Below, one piece after another: positions 43,866-56,783 of a stretch of 64,000 nucleotides of DNA. Origin of the DNA: Magnolia sinica (lineage: Eukaryota; Streptophyta; Magnoliopsida; Magnoliales; Magnoliaceae). Position numbers and translations under genes: made by a program. The notes beneath the pieces were generated by a model that saw only the letters and a program-made list of their open reading frames with translations, ran no database searches and was not told the DNA's origin. The stretch covers positions 82,178,862-82,242,861 of the forward strand of contig NC_080584.1 of NCBI RefSeq assembly GCF_029962835.1, in the 5' to 3' direction. How positions within the stretch are numbered: the first letter of the stretch is position 1; every line of letters begins with the position of its first letter.

Positions 43866-46800
43866 ACCATAGCCTCACTTGTACAAATTTTCAGGTCAAG
43901 GATCATAAATTCTTCTTGACTGTAACTTTAAGCACGTAATATCAAGAGGAAGATGTGATGTTGAATAGTCTTTTTTTATCCTTTGAGTTGGTAATTTCCT
44001 CTCATAGGTTGTTCCTATCTGTTAGGTGCCTTTTGATTTATAACATGTAAATTTTTATTTCTTTTATGTTCAGCTTTTTGTTGTCTTTGTTTTTACATTG
44101 TCATTCTAGATTTCTGTTTTATCAACCTCCATTTTCCATACATGTCTATACATGCGAGGAATGTCTTTGATACCTTAAATGGCATATTCCATTTTATTTA
44201 GGGAGCCATTGTTTACACTCACTCTGATTAATAAAAATACCAATATTTTCTGCTTTTGCTTATACATACTATAAAGGATAGGTGTATGTAGCAGTTAGAG
44301 CATGTGCCATCAATTTTTGCATTTTCTGAGCCCATGGTTCAATTATTTAGACAATTGCTCTGCTCAACCCACCATGAAGGCCCGAATTGTAAGATCTTAA
44401 CCATCAGTTTTTGCATTTTCTGAGCCGAATGTGGACCGTTGCTATATTTCTCTTCTTGGATGTCCATTTTTAGGCCAGAAATTGAAAGTTTAGGATTGTC
44501 TTGTCGAGAAATTTTGGGACATTTTCTTTCCAGTGGGGCCGAACACACAGATGGTCTGGATCAATAATCCAAGGGACCCATTGTAAATTTTGTAATTTGA
44601 GGATCCTAAAATTCCTTTATATATTATCCATTCTCAACTGCATGTCCTTATAAAAGAGAAATTGCTAAAAGGCTTGCACATTCCACCTCACCACATGATT
44701 AACTAGACTGCTCATCTAGGTTCCACCGTGGATAAGCTGCACCAAAAAACTTACTCAGCAAAGATGACATTGTCCATACTCTATTAGAAATGATGCTCCA
44801 GAAAGGTAGTTTCTAGTTCACCTTCTAATGGAGGGTGGATCCCTGATTTCGAATATTTTTGCCATGTTGGACCATTTACAGTGGTACCTCTAGATGAACA
44901 GTCCATATCATGACATGGTAAATAGAAAGGCAAGCCATGCTAAGCTCTTAATAGAAACTAGTTCCATTCTATCATTCCTCTGTCAATTACTACTTATGAG
45001 AACATGTTTATTGGCGGTAACTTGCAGTTGTATGCATTGAATCTCTCACACAAATAAACAGAACCCCTTCCAATTTGAACGTCATGATCTTCTACACGAG
45101 GATATGCATTTTACTTGGGTCCGGGGCCCATGGTTTGATGATACAAACCACTGATCTGATATGCCCCTAAGTGGATAGTGATGATCCAAAATTTTCCCGA
45201 TGAGACAATCCCGGCTTCTCCATTACTGGCCTGCAGATGGACGGTAGAGAAAAGAAATTGCAATTGTCCATATTCAACAAAAAAGAGGTCAATGATTGAA
45301 GGGATTGTATCTTCCAATTTTAGAGATTTTTGGAGCACATCATCCTCAATGGGACCTATCAGGTCAGTACTCCCAATCACAAAAAAATAGACCTTGATTC
45401 TACAGACTAAGAACTCAAGGATAATGTGCATTTCCTCAAACCATAAGGTCTTTTAAGTAGAGTTCTCAGAAAGAATATAATGTGATCTAATGAATTCCTT
45501 TTCCTCAAAGTGTTAACAAGGTTTTAAATATTGTTATTGCACATAGATGAATTCCTTTTTGTTTCTTTGAATTTCTCTTTCCAATGAATTCCTTTTTCTA
45601 AAAGTGTTTACATAGATGACCTGACCTTTTGTTGTGCAAATGTATATGAAAGAGCTAATTCAACAGTGAGATCGTACTCAATCTCATCTCAAGGGCTCAT
45701 CTCTTTTCTCAACATTTTTCAGGTAATTTAGTGCCTTTTTCTAGAACTATATCATTCATTTCTTGTGAAATTGGTTCTTATCAGTGTATGATAGACACTA
45801 TTATTATAATTTCTATCAGATCATGCACTACAATGGAAAGGGATACCATTATTATAAATTTTATTATGATGTTCCTTTATTATCCAGCATTTGTTGCACT
45901 AAGAACCTCATCATCATGAGCAGCAACAAATCCACATAATCACAACACCGAATCCTTTCCATCTCCACACAGAGGTTAAAACACTAAACCTTTCCTATTC
46001 CTTTTAATTTTAGTAACAGACTTGTACAAGTGATTCTTTGGTATTTGCCTTTATTTTCAATCAGATTAGGGAGCTCGTTCAAGGGCCTATCTAGGCTTTT
46101 GAATTGCACCCTTCAATTGGGTTAGATGGCTGACTTTGAATTACCCTACTGGAGATTTGTTACTCTAGTTGTTTTCCACTTCTTTTATTGGCTTTCGAAC
46201 TGAAGCACCAGATTTCCTATCCATCTATTGTAAGTAGTGTGATTTGAAGGAGAATAGAAACATGGCCTTCTATTTTGATCGTACGCTGGTTGAGTTTTAG
46301 CTCCAGAAATATGAAGTGTCAAATTTTCAATACTCAAATTGTTTGGCATAATCTGCCTAGGGCAAGCTTGACTTTCCTTAAACAGGATTCCCTTGGAGTG
46401 TAGAGAATTGAGTTGAAGAAATTAGGCAAATCTTCTAACGGCAGTCATTTGTGAAGTTTCATTCTCACTGTTTCTTAGTTTGTGAAATTAGGCTAACACA
46501 CATTCGGAGTCTAGTCCCACCATGTGGTATCATATTCAAAGTTTGTTTAGCTAATCTTCAGTAAGCACGTTTGGTTTTCTTGTGATGAAAATTCTGGTTA
46601 TCTTGGTTCTTCTTACTGCATTTTGTAGTTTATTGTTTGCTTTCTTACTATTGTTAGGATGTATGTTCACTGTTTGGTAATCTTATTCCATTATAACAAA
46701 TGTCCTACATTGAAACTCATGTCAACATCACGGTCTTTGGTCATTGGGCTCGTTGACTGAATGCAAGTTATTCTCTTGGTTTGTCACTCTTGTTCTCGTC

Positions 46801-47390
46801 TTGTGGCTATTCTCAATGTCCATGATCTCCCAAGTATAATTGCTCATTGAGATCATGGATAAGGCTTAGATGATAGCATTGCTCAGCAATTTGGCTTAGG
46901 TACATTTTTGGGTTTTGATTATTGTTCCTTTTTTCACTTGATAGACAGCTTGGATATCACATTAGTTGGAGTAGGGTCTATTACACTAGATGATTTTAAT
47001 TTTCATGAACAATTTTGAGTAAATCATACATTGTGACAAGTTGGAATGTAGGTTTTTCTTTGTTTTGCTGACTTGATGAACATAACTGAGGAGCCTTCAT
47101 TTGGGATTTTTTTCCTTTTCCTTTTCTGCATTGCAAAAACATTCATCAATTATGGAGTGAGTATCCAACAAAAGATCACATCATTCATTCCTAATGTTTG
47201 ATTACAGGTAACTTAATGATGGTTTCTCTCTTATTCATCTGATTTCAACAACATTGTCGCATTAGAACCCAGTGCAGGAATAGGTGGTAACTACCCTATA
47301 TAATCAGTGTTATTTATGGTCTACCATACACAACACCTTTTTTTTAAAAAGAACAACCATCTCTTTCCTATGTCATAGTTACTATAGTTG
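43866..47390. other. Intron-like or intergenic DNA inside the candidate CACTA element
   Basis: T-rich, intron-like wording throughout. I could not identify exons. Short frames at 45111-45431 (minus) and 45731-45919 (plus) match nothing I know. Confidence 0.4.
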
Positions 47391-47393
47391 CAT

Positions 47394-47483
47394 TTGATTA
47401 CTCTTTCGATGAATTTGATATTAACGTACATGCCTTATTTGATTACTCTTTTGATGAATTTGATATTAACATACATGCCTTGT
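47394..47483 (+). repeat. 45-bp tandem duplication
   Basis: 'ttgattactctttcgatgaa' plus 'tttgatattaacgtacatgcc' starts at 47394 and repeats from 47439 with two or three changes. Confidence 0.85.
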
Positions 47484-47794
47484 TTTGTTGAAACAACCAG
47501 CTATACGCTTGTAGGCACATTTTGTTTCCTCTTTGAGTATTTAGAAATATCCAATGAACGCGTGATGTCAATGTTATGCTGTGAAGTACAGGCATGTGCA
47601 AATCCTTATTTTGTATTTGTATGGTACAGTTCACTATTCTTTTGCTGGCAAGTCATCTTGTTTCTATACTTGTTGGTGGAACAAGACCATTATGCATTCA
47701 CACTTCTCACTTATTGTAATTGAATGAATGAATGATTATGCAGGTGGTAATTGAATGAATGATGATTATAAATTTTTTTTTAAAATCTAGGCAA

Positions 47795-48062
47795 TAGCTA
47801 CAGATATTAACCGTATCTAGTTATCTGAAAATTGTAGCTATTATTAAATTTGGCATATTGCTACGGATCTAGCACTCCTTTTAGCTACACATATTATCCA
47901 TAGCTGTAGGTACTTTTGCTACCGAAATAGTTGCTACGAATTATATCTGTAGCTATTGGTATCTATAGCTACGGATTAAATCCGTAGCCATAGATTTTAG
48001 ACCTATTGTTACGGCACCTACGACTACGGTCATGCTACGGACTACAACCGTAGCCATAGAAC
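47795..48062 (-). repeat. CACTA-like subterminal repeats, right block
   Basis: About ten units in both orientations of 'tagctacggatta' and 'aatccgtagcca'. It matches the left block at 38050-38130 in type but is longer. No CACTA terminus follows before the LTR at 48278. Confidence 0.6.
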
Positions 48063-50099
48063 TGATCAATTGGTTTAATACAACCATTTAAACTTCATTA
48101 AAGACTTCTTTTTGTTAAGCAAATTTTTTTGGCTACAAGGAGAATTCTTCTAACATTAGGGTGTATGGATCTTGACTAAGTGCTTTTAATAGACAAAGCA
48201 TCCATACCCATGAAATCAAGTGCTTTAATAGAGAGATCCATGTATGAGCAGTAGGAACAATCTTATTGCTTAAGTTCTGTCACGCCCCAAACCTAGAAAA
48301 CAGGCTCACAAAATTCCCGATCACCGAATCTGGCGCCGACAGCCTCCGTAGTGCCCCATTCTTAGATCCCGGCACTCACATGCCGGAATCCGATCCTGGG
48401 ATCCTACAAGGAGGATTTTCAGTATGATTTTTTTTTGTAATAGAGCATAAGAAGCATAACCACAAGTGTACCCAAATCATAAAGGCAACATCATCATCAC
48501 ATATCCACTAATATAATCATTTGGATACAATGCTGAAAGGGAAATACATATATCGAAATCAAAGCTCCAGAGGACAGCTGCACGCTCCAAGTTCAACGTT
48601 GCTGCAACCTAACGCCACCTGCACGCATCTATCATGTATAAGCTTACAAAAGCTTAGAGAGTGGTGAAAGTGTGTGCATGAGATAAGTGCCAAGTATATC
48701 ATAAAGCCCATAAATCATACATAATCAGAATAAGCGGAATAAGCGGAAATACTGAAAAGATCATGAGTCAAATAATATTAGAGTATGCAATACAGATCAG
48801 CTATGCAAATGAGTCATAAAGAGTCAAATATCAAATGCCGAGGATGTAATGCAATGTGCAAATCCTGACGAGCTACGAATACCATCAACCTCATCGAGGC
48901 CATATAAGTGCAAAAAACATAATAACCCAAAATGGTAAGTACTGCGGATGCAATGTAATATGCGATGCGAATGAAATGACCATGCTGGAATGTGAAGTCG
49001 AGATGATGGTACATAGTATCGCAGGCTACGGGGTCCACTATAAGGGACTTTTATCCAAACTAATCCCGTACCTAAATTTGGATAGTCCGACTCAGTGTGG
49101 TAAACTCCTGATCTCAAGTTAGTCCTAACTAAAATTTTAGCCATGCGAAGGTACACGTAACAAATAATTACACACCACCAGCCCAAGTGGATTGTGAATG
49201 AATGAATGGATATGAAATTTCTGCTCAATAAGTCCACATATCAGTACAGTTGCTCTCTGGAAAAATCACCGGGGTCTATTACACACCACACTGACTGCCT
49301 CCTCCCTAGCTGCACAGCCCAACGAGTGGAATAGACCTCACTATCCGCCTGACCAGTAGTCTGTCAATAACTACCGGCTCATCGATAACGGACCCATTTA
49401 CGAGCTGGTCATACTCAGCTTAGCTTATAGCCCTCTCACTCAGGCGGATAAGGCCACACCCCCTCCCAACCGACTATGACATAGTGGGAGATGCGGCCTA
49501 TTGGTATTTAGCACTTGGGCGCTCATGTTCCACTCAGTCTATGTGTTGGGGCACCTCTTGGCCTCGGAGATTCTGAAATTTTCACCCAAGGACATCCTAC
49601 GTGCCTATAGTGCTAGAACCAAGTATTTTCAGTGTCTCATTTAGCCATCTACAATGTGCCTGTGGAGGCTATAGCCCTAATGTCGCTAGGGCATACAGTG
49701 ATCATAACTCACAATGCAAGATGCATGAGTCACACCGTCAAATCATGTAGCAATCCTACGCGTACCGTGCGCTCATGTGGGGGCACTCCGTCTTATAAGG
49801 AGTCTCGTAAGTGTCTCAGCCCAACAGCTTATGCTATGATCAAACATTCCTCATATCAAGCATACATATGATGCGTATGGGCATGAATCATGGAGCTATA
49901 CTAAGCATGTTATAAAGTGATGAACTGTCCTTGCAATAAAGATGGGCCTAGATGGCCTATACACAATAAGTACGGGCTATCCATGGCCCATAGGGAGAGT
50001 TATAATGCGGACATTTAACCAACATTATTCTTACAATGTGGACGTCAAACCAACATTGCTCCTAAGGCATGACCCGCCATAAACATCATTACATAAACC

Positions 50100-50700
50100 A
50101 TAGTGGAATCACACATTACAATGGACCATATGTACGTCCCATTGGGCCTCAACTCATGGGCCTTAAATACATCAATGGGCCATATCACATAGGCCTCATA
50201 TATATCAAGGTGGACCTCAACAACGGGCCTCATACACATCAAGGTGGGTCTCAACAACAGGCCTCATAGATATCAAGGTGGGCCTCAACGGATGGGCCAC
50301 AAATACAACAAGATGGGCCTCATCACATGGGCTGAAAATATATCACAATGGCCTACAACATATGAGCCGGAAACACATCACAATGGGCCACAACCCACGG
50401 GCTTCAAATATGCAACAGGTGAGCCCTGCACCTGGGCCTCAAAACATGCAACAGGTGGGCCCCGCTCATGGGTCAAAGATACATCATGATGGGCCACATG
50501 TGTATTAAAGTGGGCCTCTCGAATGGGCCACAAAATACATCAAAGTGGGCCTCACGGATGAGCCACAAGGTACATCAAGGTGGGCCTCACAGATGGCTAC
50601 AAAATACATCAAGGTGGGCCTCATAGATGGCCACAAAATACATCAAAGGTGGGCCTCATGGATGGGCCATAAACACATCAAAGTTAGGCCTCATCCCAGA
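50100..50700 (+). repeat. 'cacatcaaggtgggcctca' tandem subrepeats
   Basis: About 15 degenerate units of 34-45 bases, each with 'tgggcc.caaa.acatcaaggtgggcctca'. Frames over this block are repeat artefacts. Confidence 0.8.
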
Positions 50701-51340
50701 AAATAAATGGACAGCGTGGATGAAACACATTCATCATGGTGCGCCCCACACGCTGACGAACGGCGTGTATAAAACACATACCAATAGGGGGCCCCACCGT
50801 CTAGGGGCAAATGGACGGTGTGCATATAGATTACATACATCAAGGTGGGTCCCATCCCACACGTGCAGCACGTGTGGAGTGGGCCCCACACGTCTGCCAG
50901 AAGGGTGGGCAATAGGGATAAAATACATATATCACGGTGGCCCACGAAGCTAGGCAGCGTGAATTTATAACACATACACCATATTAGGCCTCACAATACA
51001 GTCCATGGTGGGACGCCCCAAGTGAATAATCTAATCCGTTCACTGTCTTGGCCACCTCGAATGAGGTTAAATAGACTCTGATTAGGACTGGTTTGGATGA
51101 CAAGAGACTCCAAAGAAGGCCGTAGGGTGTTTCAACAGATGGGTATGAATACCCTTAGTACGGCCCACTTGAGACTCATATTTACCTCAAAATTTGGTAC
51201 ATGGCCTAAAATTATAAGGAGAAGATGGTGGATGGTGTGGATTAAACAAATTCATCATGGTGGAGTCCACGTGTGGTGGTATCCTAGTAAGGTTTCCACC
51301 CTCACCGTCACAGGACAAAAACGTCTAGGAACTTAACTTT

Positions 51341-51405
51341 TTCTTCTTCTTCTTCTTCTTCTTCTTCTTCTTCTTCTTCTTCTTCTCTTTCTTCTTTTAT
51401 TTTTA
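51341..51405. repeat. (TTC)n microsatellite
   Basis: TTC trinucleotide run of about 15 units or more, then a T-rich tail. Confidence 0.9.
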
Positions 51406-52892
51406 TTTTATTCTACTATATGGGGCCTACTAGTGGATAATCCATTCCGTCTATTATATCGACCAACTCTCTATGGACCAAAGAAGTCTAATGATGGATA
51501 GGTCCATCACTTATACACACAACAACAGGTATTATAAGGTTCCAACAGTGGGACTTTGTTTCCCTTGTTGCGGTCCACTAAGAACTAATATTTGTCACAT
51601 TTTTCGACTTATAGTCTAAAACTACATAGGGGAGGTGGTGGACGTCATGGATTAAACAAATACATCAAGGTGGGGTCCATGGTTGGGACGCCCCCACCCC
51701 ACGTCCGCATGGTTGACATGAGGGGCTGCTCCCACTACCATCATCGATTGTGGTGTGGTCCACCTGATGGTTGGATTGAGTAGATTTTAGGGCTATACAG
51801 TTAAAATGTGCCAGAAAATGGACTTATGGTGTGGATCTAAGAAATACATCAATATGGGTCCCATGAGTGAAAACTCACTCCAAACCTCCCATGAAAAAAG
51901 TAAGAAATGACGTGGGTAGCCCAACCCCTTAGCATTTGTGGTATGGCCCACCTGGGAATTGGATTGGCTTCACATTTCGGCTTAACACTTAAAATGAGCT
52001 GAGGAATGGAATAGATGGCGTGGATTGGATCAATGCATCAAGGTGGGGCCTACATGAGCGGTCCACCCAAAGAGTTTAAAAAATCCAACTAATATTCTTG
52101 TTTTCATCCCAGCGTCATACACCACACTGATAGTCCACACTTCCACGTGCACGACTACGTCCAGCGTCCTTGGACGCTGGACGGTCTGGGTATCACATAT
52201 ATATAAGGTGAGCCCCACCTACATATGGCTACCTAGGTGGGCCACCAATAGGTGGATGGGGTGGATAAGACATACATCAAGGTGTAGTCCATCCGAGTGG
52301 GCCACACGGCCACATCATCACACACAAAAACAAATAAAAAAGAGAGGGAGAGAGAAAGAGAGAGGGACACATGATGATGGAGGGACCATGCCACTATGGG
52401 CTCTCCCTTCCAATCAATCATATATCAAGTGGGTCCCTTTATATGTGGGCCCACCAAATTAAAAATTCAACGGTGGAGATTCCTTCTCCACTAAAATGGA
52501 AGGTCTAGATGACCCTATTTATGCAAGGAAGATAAACATCATGATGGGATCCATGGAAAATGGCCCCATCATGGAATGATCATGAGAATCAAGGTGGGCC
52601 ATCCGCCACACCTAAGGTCTAAAGTGAGATCCATACCATCAATCGGTAGTCCCCACTTGGCCCATCATAAAAATATGAAAATCTAGCCTATAAAGCACCT
52701 ACCGTTCGATCTTCTTGGTCCGTTGGAAAGCTGATCTCCTTGTGTCTTACTTTAATGGTGGAAGATGAGAAATGAATGGCTAGGATGAAGGTTTTTGGGA
52801 GAGGAAGTGGGCCACACAACTCACTTTTCTCTCACTTGGGAAAGCCATGGACGTGCACCATTTTCCATCCTTGCTTGGAAAATGTGAAGAGA

Positions 52893-52893
<1 letters not shown>

Positions 52894-52932
<39 letters not shown>
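52894..52932. repeat. (GA)n microsatellite
   Basis: Nearly pure GA run. Minus-strand 'SLSLSL' frames crossing it are artefacts. Confidence 0.9.
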
Positions 52933-52934
<2 letters not shown>

Positions 52935-53415
52935 TGTAAGGGAGAGAGACTGATGGGTGATGAATATGATGTGAGTGATGGATGTGAGGTGAGTGATGGG
53001 TGAGGTGAGAGATTGGTTGACTTTGGAGTTTGCTTGACTTGTGGAGAAAGAAAGCATGGGTTGCTTTTGTACTTGACATGAGGTGATTGATTGATTGATT
53101 TGAGTGATGGATTGATGAGACATGTTATAGAGATTCTCTTGGGATTATAAACAATTGGTGTTTTCCTCGAACTGAACGCCGGCCCACATCTCCCTTCCAG
53201 GGTATTGGATCGGTATGCAAGACGCAGCGTTGGAACCGCGGCGATGGTGCGGTCGTAATGGTACAAGTCTCAGATTAAACTGACTTAAATCTATAGGATG
53301 TGACTTAGGATCACACGCAAACATCGATTATAGGCCACGAATTGCCGAACTTCGATCGGAAGGATCACGGGAGTCGACGGAACAGTATGGACTAGGACAC
53401 GGGTCTTACAAGTTT

Positions 53416-54534
53416 GATGTTGATCAAGGTTCATGTCAGTAAATCACTCGGGGTTCAATTCCAGAATATATAGGCTAAGTTAAGGACCCAATGAAAGCTA
53501 TTGAAGTGTGGCTTGTAAGTTTTGATAAGGCATTAGCCAACATCGCAATAAACAAGTTGTCATCCATCGAATAAAATAACACTATGGGTATGCAGAAACA
53601 TATTATGGAAATGATAAATATTCCACTTAGCTTAAATCCTTCGAGATTGAGATCTTAAAGTCATTTCTCATCCATTTCATACACAATGATCCAATAATAA
53701 ATATAAGGACAAAGGGTCAATTAATGAACTTCTTGGTTATTCAAGAAGGGAGATTGAAGAGTAATAGCTATGACCCATTTTACCAGATCTCTATGATCAG
53801 CCAAGGGGATCCATGAGCCAGCAGTCAATTGAGACACATTTCTAAGACTCCAATGGTACCAAAAATCTATAAAAGTCAAACCAAAAGTATCTCCGACATC
53901 TCTTAAAAACCACCATCGGATCTGATTGGCTAATAACAAAATAGGCGGGTGATAGAGTAAAGTTGCACACTACAGCCCCTATGAGCCTCAGGACCCTTCT
54001 GAAATTGCGTGGTGGGAATAAAAGTTTATGACGATGCATGCAGAAGCTTAACGAAGTTATAAAATTATGGCAAGTCCTATAGGGGGTGATTATGACCGAT
54101 TAAAAATTCTAGAATGAAAATTACAATTACTTACTCAAACTAATCTATCAATTAAAACCAAAAAGGCAAATATAATACTATGAATTAAAATGAAGAAATC
54201 AAATATAATAATAAGCCTTCCAAGCCAAAGTGAGTCTAATCACATAAATTATAAAAGATGCAACAATTAAGCAACTAGTTTATAAATAAGATAGTGATAT
54301 TGTTTGTAGGATGCGCTAACTATTCAACACCTAGCATTCATCTAATCATGCATACATAATTCAACAAATTAAATTCACATAAATAATTAATCATGTACTC
54401 GAATGACAATTAATCCCAAACGCTAGAAGGTATAGTGGTTGGATTTCTGTACTCCACTCCTAGTGGACACACCCTCCTTGAGTGTACTGGTATTTACTAT
54501 CGAATGTTTTAAATCAAGTTCACATCTAACCCAT
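53416..54534. other. Intergenic, no gene recognised
   Basis: A minus-strand frame at 53721-53939 with an overlapping one to 54039 has a non-repetitive composition, but I do not recognise it. The remainder is AT-rich. Confidence 0.4.
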
Positions 54535-56783
54535 TATAATGCCCCGGTTTTTGGAACCCAAGTATATGACTCGTTCTCCAAAAACCCGAGTGTTAGCCTA
54601 TAAAATTCGGTGTAAATTTGAACCGCTTATCATTAATCAGATTTAACAGCAACATAATTAGAGTAAACCATGCATTAAATAAAAAAACATTCTTATCCTC
54701 ACAAAATTACAATTGTAGCGCCCATATAGGACTTATACACCCCTCAAATAGCAAAGTTCATTTATTTAAAAACAAAAATCTATCATCTAATGGTGGAGCT
54801 AAGTATGGGTCGCAGGGACCCTGTCTAGCTCCTCAGCTCCCTGATCTGTTCTAGCAACCTAGTGAATAGCATCGGCTCGCTCTACACCAGCATCAACTGA
54901 TATGGTTTGATAGCGTCAATGGCTATCGCAATGAGGAGTACCCTCTAAGATCAAACACTCATTATTCATAATCCAACATAAATCATAATATATGAGAAGA
55001 GACATATTAAACAACGCAATTTAAAATCATGATCATATATTCAGAAATAAGCTAGTCAACATAATCTCAACATTAAAGAAATGTAATAGAAATCACAATG
55101 GGAGGGGACATGTCCAGATAGTCTAATAATCAATCTTACAAACTCCATAAAATGACTAGAAAACTAAGCTTCAAACCTCTACTTCACCTAGAAATCATAT
55201 TTCACATGAACACCGCAAGATGGCTAGGAAATCGCTAAGCGAATACCCGCTCTGCCCGAAAATCACAATACAACTGAACACTACAAATGAATATAGAACA
55301 ACATACAAATGTTAACTTCACTCGAAAATCATATCGTAAGTGAACACCGCAAGATGACTAGGAAATTAATAAGCGAACACTCGCTCCACCCGAAAATCAC
55401 AATACAACTGAAGACCGCAAGATGAAGAGACAAACAACATATAAACTCTAGACCAGCCGAAAATCATATCGTATGTGAACAACGCAAGATGGCAAGGAAA
55501 TTGCCAGCATGGAAGAAAAACAGAACTTTTTGTTTTTGGAAAGAAGAGAAATACAAACAGCCCTCTTGCGCTGGTATTTGTGAGTACATGTGTGCGATTC
55601 ATCAAGTGGACCAACTAAGGTTTTAGTCAGACCCCTGCTTCGCATAAGATGGACAGATCAAATCGACCATTTGGGTCGTGATGGTGGGCCATAGTTCATC
55701 GAGAACGGACCCTGTCTGTTCGTTTGTTTCGATAAGAGAAGGTTGAAAAGTATGGAAGAATCCTTCCTCTTTCGTATCTTATGGGTCAAACTGAGTTTAA
55801 CCAGCACCTGAGTTCGGTGCTCCTCCTTTGTACACGAACTATGCACACGCACCCTGCAGGGTGGGGTCCAGCATGATGATTTTGATGGATCCACACCATT
55901 CATCAAGTAGTGTACGGGTCCTATTAGGGCAACTGGTCAAAGGTGGGGTAGATCCAAGGCTTAAGTGGGACACATTTTATGATTTCATGATCGTTATAGA
56001 TCTTTACAAATCTTATGCTCAGATTGTTTATCATACCTGATCATCATTGATCCGAGGGTTTTAGGAGCCCAAGGACTATTCGCTTAGTTACTTATGGTTG
56101 GATATGCGGCCCAATTCCTACAGTACAACCTCGTATCATTCATGCCCCCTTTATAGGGCTAAGGTTTGATGGATTCAATGATTTAGAGTTTAAACATAGG
56201 CAATGGATGGTTTGAATTGCTTATCAAGGAGATTAAAATCCCAAAAGTAGGTCCACTTGGTGGTGTGATGGTCCATATCAAAAATCAACGGATGTATGCA
56301 TTAGTTTTTGGTTGGTAACGATCAATTTACGGTTGGATCAATTTTTAACTTGGTCATTAGTGACACTTAGGGTTCTTAAGGGAATCTTAGGTGGGATTAG
56401 ACAATTTCCTAAGTATTTATCAGCTATATTGCATGGTTTTAGGTGTGGATTGATCAATGGGCCATCAAGGATGTAGTGGACGGTAGATCTCGAATCTCGT
56501 AGTTGCTCTACAATCTCGACGGTTGGATCTTATAACTTATCAATGCATTTATTTTAGCTTCCTTCCTTAATAGTTCTAGATGTCCTAAAGACAAGATAAG
56601 TAGAGATCTGACCATTGATCCTATGCTTACAGGGTCGGATGGCTTGATCTACGGATGAAGATCCTCGTAATGGTTGGATTCAAGTTTGACCAGAGGCGGG
56701 TATTTAGATGAATTGGCTTTGTTATTACATTAAGCTAATTTTTCATGGTAACACCTGAGTACTAAAAAGTATGGGGTGTTACA
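54535..56783 (-). repeat. 3' LTR of the LARD-like element
   Basis: On the minus strand it begins TGTAACACCCCATAC at 56783 and ends GGGGCATTATA at 54535. The matching end of the other LTR is GGGGCGTTACA, so this end has picked up two transition changes. It contains blocks with 'accgcaagatggctagg' repeats at 55215-55500. Confidence 0.85.

Larger units (their letters stand above)
38022..48062. mobile_element. Candidate gene-capturing CACTA (Pack-CACTA-like) element
   Basis: The left end CACTAGCAAAAAA is followed by 'ttagctacagatataaaccgtagct' type subterminal repeats. The same repeat type fills 47795-48062, about 10 kb away. Between them are fragments of at least four unrelated housekeeping genes in both orientations, several with intact splice borders. 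No transposase is seen. The right terminal CACTA inverted repeat was not found, so the right border is uncertain and the element may be deleted there. Confidence 0.5.
48278..53410. mobile_element. Probable solo Tekay/Del-type LTR, about 5.1 kb
   Basis: Starts TGTCACGCCCC and ends ACGGGTCTTACA, with short TGT/ACA inverted ends, flanked by AGTTC (48273-48277) and AGTTT (53411-53415), a duplication with one mismatch. No pol domains lie inside. It contains the 'cacatcaaggtgggcctca' subrepeats, a (TTC)n and a (GA)n run. LTRs of several kilobases are known for the Tekay/Del group. Because of the length, a nested insertion inside it is possible. Confidence 0.6.

Noticed and set aside
45111-45431. 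Minus-strand frame that briefly resembled a coatomer zeta segment (VYFFVIGSTD)
   Set aside because: The similarity is only a few residues and the rest does not fit. The plus-strand wording looks intergenic.
50100-50700. CRISPR-like or satellite array
   Set aside because: Units are degenerate, without unique spacers, and sit inside an LTR; the organism is a plant.
52780-53266. Ser/Leu and Glu/Arg repeat proteins
   Set aside because: They are translations of the (GA)n microsatellite and its flanks.
53721-54039. Two overlapping minus-strand frames (RWWFLRDVGDTFGLTFIDFW and others) as a gene
   Set aside because: Non-repetitive composition, but I recognise no family, and the frames are short and offset from each other. 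A BLASTx search would decide.
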